DNA from: Flavobacteriales bacterium
GTDB taxonomy: Bacteria; Bacteroidota; Bacteroidia; Flavobacteriales; Weeksellaceae
DNA length: 37,733 bases
NCBI GenBank assembly: GCA_002747105.1
Contig: PDSY01000023.1
Location: forward strand, 1-37,733
Direction of reading: 5' to 3'
Part shown: positions 33,701 to 37,733 of the stretch, one piece after another
Position numbering within the stretch: the first letter of the stretch is position 1
How the letters are laid out: each line of letters opens with the position of its first letter
Position numbers and translations under genes: made by a program
Notes under the pieces: generated by a model
Told to the model about the DNA's origin: nothing
The model's input: only the letters and a program-made list of their open reading frames with translations
The model's database searches: none

Positions 33701-34756
33701 ACTATTCCCTTGGTCTAATACCCAAACTTCCAATCGGTTAATATTAATTTTAGAATTAATTTGAGGATAATTTAACAGAGCATTATCATAATTATTCAAG
33801 AAATAATGTCCCAAGAAATAATGCTGATTATCCTGATAATCAACAGCGTTCACCTTAAAGGAATTCATGACTCCTCCTCCCTGAATTACAATATTTCTCG
33901 CCTCTCCTTGTTGTTGAGAAAGCACCATCGTTCCTTTGGTTTTACCCAATTGAAACTCTGTTTTTAATCCCATTAAAGATTCTGAACCTCGAATTAAACT
34001 TGTGGAAAGTGGCATATTAATATTACCAAACTCTACTTTTTTAACGATTTTATCTTCAGGGTCACTTTTGTTGGCATTTAAGCCTTTTTGTTGTAAATCT
34101 TTCCAAGTTCCTTTTGCCTCCCAAGCGATATTCATTCTGTTTTCAAAAGAAAATCCGCTTTGGGTATCATAATTGGCTTTTAGCCTTAAATTCTCTCCCA
34201 CTTTTCCTAATAATCCGAGCTGAATTCTTTGTTCAATATCAAAATTAAAACTCGTTCTGTTTTGAGGTAAAACTAAAGGATTGTCAATTTTTTGATACAA
34301 ACCACCCACATCAAAAGAGGCATAACCATTGGGGATAATTTCAATGGTGTTTCCTCCAAAAATAGCTTCGAAAATTTTGTTTCGTACATTAATCGTCTGA
34401 ATAAGACCTTTGTCCTTTCGTTTGGATTTATCCTTGGCAAATAAAGCAGAATAAGCCTTGGATTTTTCTCGGTAATAATCTCTTGCAGATTGTTTCATTC
34501 TGAATAACTGATATTCTGCAACCGTCATCACAATAGGCTCTCCTACGACTAAATTACCAATTTTAGGATAGACATAATACATCTCTGTTTCCACATCATA
34601 AACGCCCTCGTAAGAAGTAGGATTGGGCAATGAATAATCTTCTTTAACCTCTATTCCTTCCTCTCCAGAATCATTCTCCACCTCTTGTGCATTTAATAGT
34701 CCACAAAAGCCTAATGCTAAAATGAAAAGTATTTTATATGGAAATAATTGTTTCAA
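27731..34756 (-). CDS. sprA: T9SS outer-membrane translocon SprA (Sov)
   Basis: A 2341-residue outer-membrane protein, the conducting pore of the type IX secretion system. In Flavobacterium johnsoniae it was shown to be a 36-strand barrel that passes folded cargo. A signal peptide covers ~1-23 (ending LLNAQ). The N-terminal region has characteristic SprA segments, for example NGYASFDVGGLYQKIDNP and an RGSESLMGLKTEFQLG block, and long alternating strands run to the final FTFDEGGF. Size is normal. The start is TTG at 34756: the frame has a stop a few codons upstream and no ATG before the signal peptide. It follows ruvA by four bases. Its partner genes are not here apart from two likely cargo proteins. 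Confidence 0.97.
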   Translation of the reverse strand: MKQLFPYKILFILALGFCGLLNAQEVENDSGEEGIEVKEDYSLPNPTSYEGVYDVETEMYYVYPKIGNLVVGEPIVMTVAEYQLFRMKQSARDYYREKSKAYSALFAKDKSKRKDKGLIQTINVRNKIFEAIFGGNTIEIIPNGYASFDVGGLYQKIDNPLVLPQNRTSFNFDIEQRIQLGLLGKVGENLRLKANYDTQSGFSFENRMNIAWEAKGTWKDLQQKGLNANKSDPEDKIVKKVEFGNINMPLSTSLIRGSESLMGLKTEFQLGKTKGTMVLSQQQGEARNIVIQGGGVMNSFKVNAVDYQDNQHYFLGHYFLNNYDNALLNYPQINSKININRLEVWVLDQGNSNLAYQKSIIGIRDLGEGTTGFPSNNQNNLYQSINGLGTPLRDATTTYNTINGQSFPNANGVNETYVDGEQFIFNRKAKRLASNEYSFDSRLGYISLNQKLNDNQLLAVAYSYTVNGSSTVYKVGEFSEESPVLITKLLKPNTNVKTTSPMWDLMMKNIYSLDAYEVERDGFILNVYYRDPQTGGKVNYLPNTPVQETNLLKLLNWDRLNMNGDLQTNGGATGDGVFDFVEGITVRAQQGVVIFTKVQPFGSYMASVLGTNDPQYVYTDLYTQQKQVAEQSNLSQRYTIEGRYKGSQGEGISLGAINIPEGSVKVTANGVQLQEGIDYTVDYVLGQVKIINEQIKASGQTINVSLENQMNFNTQRKRYLGLNLERQVNDHLMLAGTVVNYSEVPLTQKVNFGQESVNNTMFGVNLMYNNEVPFLTRLTDNLPLIKTEAPSNVDFKMEAAYLMPGLNSAADNQSYVDDFEQTTSKISLKEPMAWSLASKPEKNQNNPVFAGAGQNDDINNGDGRGLLSWYNIDPRFWKVGGNQPNGIDTQSVSNHASRRVKMTEIYNNRDLVAGNEVYTNTLDITYYPEERGPYNFNQNTELPQNRWAGMMRPINVSNFTNSNIEYVEFWLMDPYADDNNIGDNAKILLQLGNVSEDVLKDGKMQYENGLSTPSNPSNTTTSNLGVQPEQPPVLYAFATEGEERKLQDVGYDGLSSAQEQAKFGTNFTNPVTNTVDPASDDFLFYLSDQFQGNLASSIPQRYRYFRNPEGNSKSNSLEVASQTPDVEDANRDFNLDQSESYNQYEISLNPNDLQLGLNFISDVKTVRAKFQNGSEDDVKWYLFRIPVSDFVAHAGTADVSVLNNVRFARLLLTGFEETATLRFGSFDLVRSEWRRYAKNIFPTGVTEGTQLIDNSNLEVGSVNLEENGLNQPPYVLPPGIERQVLSGNAGVQRQNEASLYMKVTNFGSAGSESRGVFKKIPLDIRRFKNLKLFVHAQNLIDKYSTALDENTKFFIRFGNDATDNYYEYEASLKYTSKDATSAADIWPSENEVNLPLENFVDLKLRRDNGASANILQRYTDGEYGDTNKKIYVKGRPSLGNVETVVIGLRSTGGNVRSKNIVLWVNEIRLSGVENKGGYAGNANLNFNLGDFATVNTNGAYSSVGFGNINSRPAERAQSSQSSFSITTAVNVGKLLPEKTGVKIPVNYSYTQTIEDPKYNPLDTDVEFEKSNNKEELKKIARTLTRQRSLGIVNMRKERTNRKRKSKFYDVENLSLTMVYNDDYFRDIYTKRNLRQYLRGNLDYNYSFKPWVIRPFYTLLKKKTKATPYLKWLKEFNFNPIPTKVSFRAELDRNYNELEFRNIDAILSGNQGSDFDVIRNNNFYFGWQYNLGFSLSKSLKMQVSSATRTLNDEIDVNTMNTQSIFKNVFQVGRPVLYNHKVNLNYKLPFKHFPFINFISAELGYGFTYNWNARSTVLLDSPDGDLGNVGQNTNTLTATGTVDFEKWFQKLNYLKKVKVKMAKRKKELDSLNAVYTKAWKKKRYRYKKYKFKTKLSVLDRLAYALTSVKNLNFDYTENSGTMLPGLLSKPNFFGYGTGIGGPTYGFLLGSQDDVRRRVIENGWISSSEYLSDAYVQTSTKNLNANLQIQPMRDLRIDLNLMQNYTTNLTQAGYNVDINPNTPYFDFAFENEFTTYSNSAIMVSTAFGGGDIYRKMVENTKQISQQMGGTVDANGYTEGHSVANAYVLIPAFRSAVEGRNVGQLKNAKKAKFPFPNWRVVYSGLKNIPMISGQFTKVDITHGYNATYTMAGIQSSIDYYNTPNAKDVNGDFYNPFTFAQVGYVESFSPLIGLNLTMRNNLQFKAQYNKNRTYMLGLVNHSLTEDESSEYVVGFGYLFKNFRLGRYRRRRSLPEGMQEGLNVRADFSLRDNKTKISNILLDNSQVTGGQRILNIKLSADYNLNKNLNLRFFYNQMMSKYKISTAFPLSTIRAGISATFTFDEGGF

Positions 34757-34760
34757 ACTT

Positions 34761-35345
34761 CTAAATATTTTTTAAAATTTGTTTCACTAAATCCTCTACC
34801 GAAATTTCCGAATTTTGCTTCAAAATTTTATTAGCCTGTCTTTCAGCTATTTTTTTGGAAATACCCAACACCTCCAAAGCAGATAACGCTTCTTCTTTCA
34901 CTTTATTGTCCAAATGGACAGAAACTTCTACTCCCGAAAGGTCAAATTTGGTTACTTTATCTTTTAAATCCACAATGATTCTTTGGGCGGTTTTCGCTCC
35001 TATTCCTTTGACCTTCTGCAACAAAGCGCTATTTCCATTTAAAATACCTGATGCAATTTCTGACAAACTCAAAGAAGAAAGCAATATCAAAGCCGAAACC
35101 GCTCCCACTCCATTGACACTGATTAAAAGGTTAAACATTTCCTTTTCTTCCAAGGAATAAAAACCAAACAACAAATGAGCATCATCTCTGATAATCTGTT
35201 GCGTATATATAAAACAATTCTCGTTAATTTTTAATTTTTCGGAAGTTTGCAAACTAATCCCAACATAATATCCTACTCCATTCACATCAACCACCAAATA
35301 AGTGGGCGTTAATTCTTGTACTTTTCCTTTTAGTGAATAAATCAT
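34761..35345 (-). CDS. ruvA: Holliday junction branch migration protein RuvA
   Basis: A 194-residue DNA-binding subunit that tetramerises on Holliday junctions and loads the RuvB motor. The OB-fold domain is ~1-63 (MIYSLKGKVQELTPTYLVVDVNGVGYYV), the helix-hairpin-helix pair is ~70-140 (SVNGVGAVSALILLS and KVKGIGAKTAQRIIVDLKDK), and the RuvB-binding domain III is ~150-194. Length is standard. A -7 box lies at 35366-35373. The ruvA-sprA pairing is also known in other flavobacteria. Confidence 0.97.
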   Translation of the reverse strand: MIYSLKGKVQELTPTYLVVDVNGVGYYVGISLQTSEKLKINENCFIYTQQIIRDDAHLLFGFYSLEEKEMFNLLISVNGVGAVSALILLSSLSLSEIASGILNGNSALLQKVKGIGAKTAQRIIVDLKDKVTKFDLSGVEVSVHLDNKVKEEALSALEVLGISKKIAERQANKILKQNSEISVEDLVKQILKNI

Positions 35346-35365
35346 TTGCTTTCTATTCTAATCTC

Positions 35366-35373
35366 CAAAGATA
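35366..35373 (-). promoter_or_regulatory. -7 box of ruvA-sprA
   Basis: Minus-strand TATCTTTG matches TAnnTTTG and lies 20 bases before the ruvA ATG. It shows that ruvA and sprA can be transcribed apart from the moxR genes. Confidence 0.55.
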
Positions 35374-35414
35374 CAATTTTTTATTGAGAAACTAAGGTAT
35401 TTAGTAGAGGTTAA

Positions 35415-35438
35415 ACGCTGTAAGAATAATACAAGCGT
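35415..35438 (-). terminator. Possible terminator of moxR-DUF58
   Basis: ACGCTGTA (35415-35422) pairs with TACAAGCGT (35430-35438) with one bulged base. On the minus strand a short T run (TTTAACC) follows. It lies 64 bases past the DUF58 gene stop and before the ruvA promoter. Confidence 0.4.
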
Positions 35439-35501
35439 AAAATTAATTTCAGTTATTCCATCTCCATCAATACCCAAACTAAAACATACAAGCTTTAGCC
35501 A

Positions 35502-36365
35502 TTACCTTCCTTGAAAATATTGATGTAATTTTTTAACATAATTTTCATTGGTGCTTATATTTAGGAAGTGAGCAGAGGCATTTTCGAAATCATATTTGGT
35601 CGATTTTAATTTTTGCCTTTGGTCTTCCGTAAAATCATATCTCCACCTCTTATTAGAAGTGTTAACCCAAATTTGCTCTCCCGTTTCAGCATCGGAAAAT
35701 AAAGCATAGCCCACATCAGGGATTTCCTCGTCCTTATCATCATAAATTCGCATACCTACAACCTGATGCTTTACAGCAGTTACCCTTAATAATTTCGTAT
35801 CATAATCATCTTGGAAATCGGAAAAAACAAAAAGCATTGCCTTTTTCTTAAAGACACTCATCATCGTTTGCAAAGCCTTATCCAAATTGGACTTGCTCGG
35901 CACATAATCGGATGAGAGAATATTACTAATAATTGACAGAAGGTGCTTTTTCCCTTTTTTGGGCGGAACAACTTTATAGACCTTATCGGCATATAAAATC
36001 AAACCGACTTTATCATTATTATTAATAGCCGAAAAGCCCAAACTCGCACAAATTTCTGCTACAAATTCTTTTTTTAATTGTGTTTTCGTTCCGTAATTCA
36101 TGGATTGGGAAATATCAACAATAAGCATCATGGTGAGTTCCCGTTCCTCCTCCATGACCTTGACAAAAGGTTCTTGAAAACGAGCCGTTTTATTCCAATC
36201 TATTCTTCGTATTTCATCGCCAAATTGGTAAGTTCGCACCTCAGCAAAAGACATTCCCTGACCTTTAAACGCAGAATGATATTGTCCCATCAACGAAGCG
36301 TCCATCTTACGACGGCTTCGGACTTCTATCTGCTTTACTTTCCTTACAATATCTTTTACTTCCAT
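35502..36365 (-). CDS. DUF58 domain protein of the MoxR/Bat gene set
   Basis: A 287-residue soluble protein with the DUF58 signature (YQFGDEIRRIDWNKTAR, residues 46-62) running into a VWA-like fold with a complete DxSxS metal motif (DISQS, 84-88). It is a usual companion of MoxR ATPases, thought to act as an adaptor or substrate; the biochemical role is not established. The ATG at 36365 (MEVKDIV) gives the normal N terminus; a GTG five codons earlier is less likely. It lies 56 bases after moxR and is followed by a possible terminator, so it belongs to a two-gene unit with moxR. Confidence 0.9.
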   Translation of the reverse strand: MEVKDIVRKVKQIEVRSRRKMDASLMGQYHSAFKGQGMSFAEVRTYQFGDEIRRIDWNKTARFQEPFVKVMEEERELTMMLIVDISQSMNYGTKTQLKKEFVAEICASLGFSAINNNDKVGLILYADKVYKVVPPKKGKKHLLSIISNILSSDYVPSKSNLDKALQTMMSVFKKKAMLFVFSDFQDDYDTKLLRVTAVKHQVVGMRIYDDKDEEIPDVGYALFSDAETGEQIWVNTSNKRWRYDFTEDQRQKLKSTKYDFENASAHFLNISTNENYVKKLHQYFQGR

Positions 36366-36421
36366 TTTTTTTGAATTCACTCGTTTTCTAGTAATCAGTT
36401 TTAATCTGTTTCCTTCTTCGG

Positions 36422-37426
36422 TTATGGTGCCTGAATTTTGGCTAAAATATTATCAATAATTTCTTCGGTGGTTTTATTTTCTGCCTCAGCCTCGAAAGTG
36501 AGACCAATACGATGACGAAGGACATCTTTGGCTACTTCCTTTACATCTTCTGGGATTACAAAAGCTCTATTTTTAAGGAAAGCCATCGTACGAGAGGCAA
36601 TGGCTAAATTAATAGACGCCCTTGGCGATGCACCAAAACTGATATAATTTTTCAGCTCGGATAAGTTATACTTTTCAGGATAACGAGTGGCAAAAACCAT
36701 ATCCAAAATATACTTTTCTATTTTTTCGTCTAAATAAATCTGATTAATCGTTTTTCTCGCTTCCACAATATGAGACAAGTCTATTACAGGATTAATCTTA
36801 GGACGATGAGAAGAAGACACCATTCTCATTACCTTCCTTTCGTCTTCCAAACTCGGATAATCAATAGTACATTTAAGCATAAAACGGTCACACTGAGCTT
36901 CTGGCAATGTATAAGTTCCCTCTTGGTCAATTGGGTTTTGTGTTGCCAATACCAAAAACGGCTGTGGCAAATCCATCGTCTCCTCTCCTATGGTTACTTG
37001 CTTTTCTTGCATGGCTTCTAATAAAGCCGATTGCACTTTGGAAGGAGCTCTATTGATCTCATCGGCTAAAACAAAATTGGCAAAAACAGGTCCTTTCTTA
37101 ATAGAAAAATCATTTTCTTTGACATTATAAATTTGAGTTCCCACTACATCGGCAGGTAATAAATCTGGGGTAAACTGTATCCTCGAAAATACGCCGTTTA
37201 CTGCTTCGGAAAGCGATTTAATCGCTAGGGTTTTTGCTAATCCTGGCACTCCTTCTAATAGAATATGACCGTTTCCTAAAAGCCCTATTAACAAGCGATT
37301 AATCATATATTCTTGCCCTACAATAGCTTTATTAATCTCTTGTTTTAAAAGGTTAAAAAAATAATTTTGTTCTCTTATTTTTTCGGTAAGTTGTTTTATT
37401 TCTTCTGCTTGATGTAATTCAGACAT
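36422..37426 (-). CDS. MoxR-family AAA+ ATPase
   Basis: A 334-residue AAA+ chaperone-type ATPase. Walker A is GVPGLAKT (59-66); Walker B with the following helix is ADEINRAPSKVQSALLEAMQE; the sensor segment LATQNPIDQEGTYTLPEAQ and the C-terminal lid (~260-330) are also typical. MoxR ATPases act with VWA proteins to assemble or mature protein complexes, often of the envelope. The ATG at 37426 (MSELHQAEE) is preferred; 14 upstream codons are open but atypical. It is the first gene of the Bat set, with a -7 box at 37487. Confidence 0.95.
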   Translation of the reverse strand: MSELHQAEEIKQLTEKIREQNYFFNLLKQEINKAIVGQEYMINRLLIGLLGNGHILLEGVPGLAKTLAIKSLSEAVNGVFSRIQFTPDLLPADVVGTQIYNVKENDFSIKKGPVFANFVLADEINRAPSKVQSALLEAMQEKQVTIGEETMDLPQPFLVLATQNPIDQEGTYTLPEAQCDRFMLKCTIDYPSLEDERKVMRMVSSSHRPKINPVIDLSHIVEARKTINQIYLDEKIEKYILDMVFATRYPEKYNLSELKNYISFGASPRASINLAIASRTMAFLKNRAFVIPEDVKEVAKDVLRHRIGLTFEAEAENKTTEEIIDNILAKIQAP

Positions 37427-37486
37427 AATATTTTTCTTAAATGAGTTCGTAAAAATGCAACAATTCAACTAATTAGCCAATAGTAC

Positions 37487-37494
37487 CAAAGTTA
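37487..37494 (-). promoter_or_regulatory. -7 box of moxR
   Basis: Minus-strand TAACTTTG fits TAnnTTTG, 60 bases before the chosen moxR ATG. No -33 TTTG at the usual spacing. Confidence 0.45.
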
Positions 37495-37532
37495 AATTTT
37501 GTTAAAATTGATTTAGTGCTGAAGTTATGAAT

Positions 37533-37564
37533 GAAGTTACAAGGTTATGAAGTTACAAGGTTAT
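37533..37564 (+). repeat. Tandem pair of a 16-base repeat
   Basis: GAAGTTACAAGGTTAT occurs at 37533-37548 and again at 37549-37564. A partial, diverged unit (GAAGTTATGAAT) precedes it. It lies between the moxR promoter and repeat copy 3. Confidence 0.85.
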
Positions 37565-37572
37565 AGGGAAAA

Positions 37573-37733
37573 GTCATACTTCGTTAAAATATATTAAAAA
37601 TAAAACATAGCAATTTAATCATCTAAAAAAACAATATTTTAAAAATGACATTTCACTCTTTTGTCTTGAAACAAAAGAGCCAAAAATTCAAGACTGCGGA
37701 AATTCGGCTAAAAATAAAGTCAAAAATCTAAAA
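37573..37733 (-). repeat. Dispersed repeat, copy 3 (cut by window end)
   Basis: Together with the moxR promoter this fills the 307-base gene-free end of the window. It aligns to 3519-3757 of copy 2 but lacks two segments (about 50 and 28 bases). Without them, CTCTTTTGT and ACAAAAGAG form a perfect 9-pair hairpin. On the minus strand it shows the same frame as copy 2, including the TAG in TTTTAG, and ends in TGA after FKTKE. The window ends at the base pairing with 3757 of copy 2. Confidence 0.8.

Noticed and set aside
37521..37564. Possible CRISPR-like array
   Set aside because: Only two adjacent 16-base units with no spacers; no cas genes in the window.

Overview
The window is AT-rich DNA from a member of the Bacteroidota, most likely class Flavobacteriia; the family cannot be fixed from this sequence. 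Evidence: a full-length SprA (outer-membrane translocon of the type IX secretion system, T9SS), two proteins ending in T9SS-type C-terminal sorting domains, a Bat-type MoxR/DUF58/VWA gene set, an F1Fo ATP synthase operon without the beta and epsilon genes, Bacteroidota-type -7 promoter boxes (TAnnTTTG) and few Shine-Dalgarno sequences. Most of the window is ordinary chromosomal core. I see no phage, insertion sequence, CRISPR array, rRNA or tRNA.

Layout. 1-180: one copy of a dispersed repeat and a terminator. 181-3435 (minus): CNNM/CorC-type membrane protein, clpS, a spheroidene-monooxygenase-like protein and a conserved protein of unknown function, in one tight operon. 3436-3978: a composite dispersed repeat with a 36-codon reading frame. 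3979-5586 (minus): phosphoethanolamine transferase. 5679-11165 (minus): ATP synthase operon, atpI-like, atpB, E, F, H, A, G. 11298-12459 (plus): ECF sigma factor overlapping a four-helix membrane protein. 12483-13887 (minus): panD and a flippase-like membrane protein. 14124-17613 (plus): T9SS cargo protein, M17 aminopeptidase, polyprenyl diphosphate synthase. 17688-22070 (minus): agmatinase, a miniature sorting-domain protein, a Nat-type ABC exporter pair and a GH25 lysozyme. 22334-22609 (plus): HU. 22765-24216 (minus): dnaA. 24352-24768 (plus): YbgC-like thioesterase. 24800-37426 (minus): moxR, DUF58, then ruvA-sprA, then a BatD-like protein, BatA and BatB.

How genes work together. The atp operon supplies Fo (a, c, b) and most of F1 (delta, alpha, gamma); beta and epsilon must lie elsewhere. 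Two perfect or near-perfect RNA hairpins stand in this operon, just after atpE and just after atpA, where required subunit copy number drops. SprA would export the two sorting-domain proteins. The MoxR/DUF58/VWA proteins form the Bat set, here divided in two by ruvA-sprA.

Most unusual material: the dispersed repeat, present at 1-112, 3519-3890 and 37573-37733. It carries a short reading frame whose start is conserved between two copies. Both window ends fall inside this repeat, which suggests the window is a whole assembly contig broken at repeat copies. I found no clear candidate for an entirely new multi-gene system; the best leads are the repeat-encoded micro-ORF, the atp hairpins, the standalone sorting-domain protein, and the CrtA-like protein with its coupled unknown partner.
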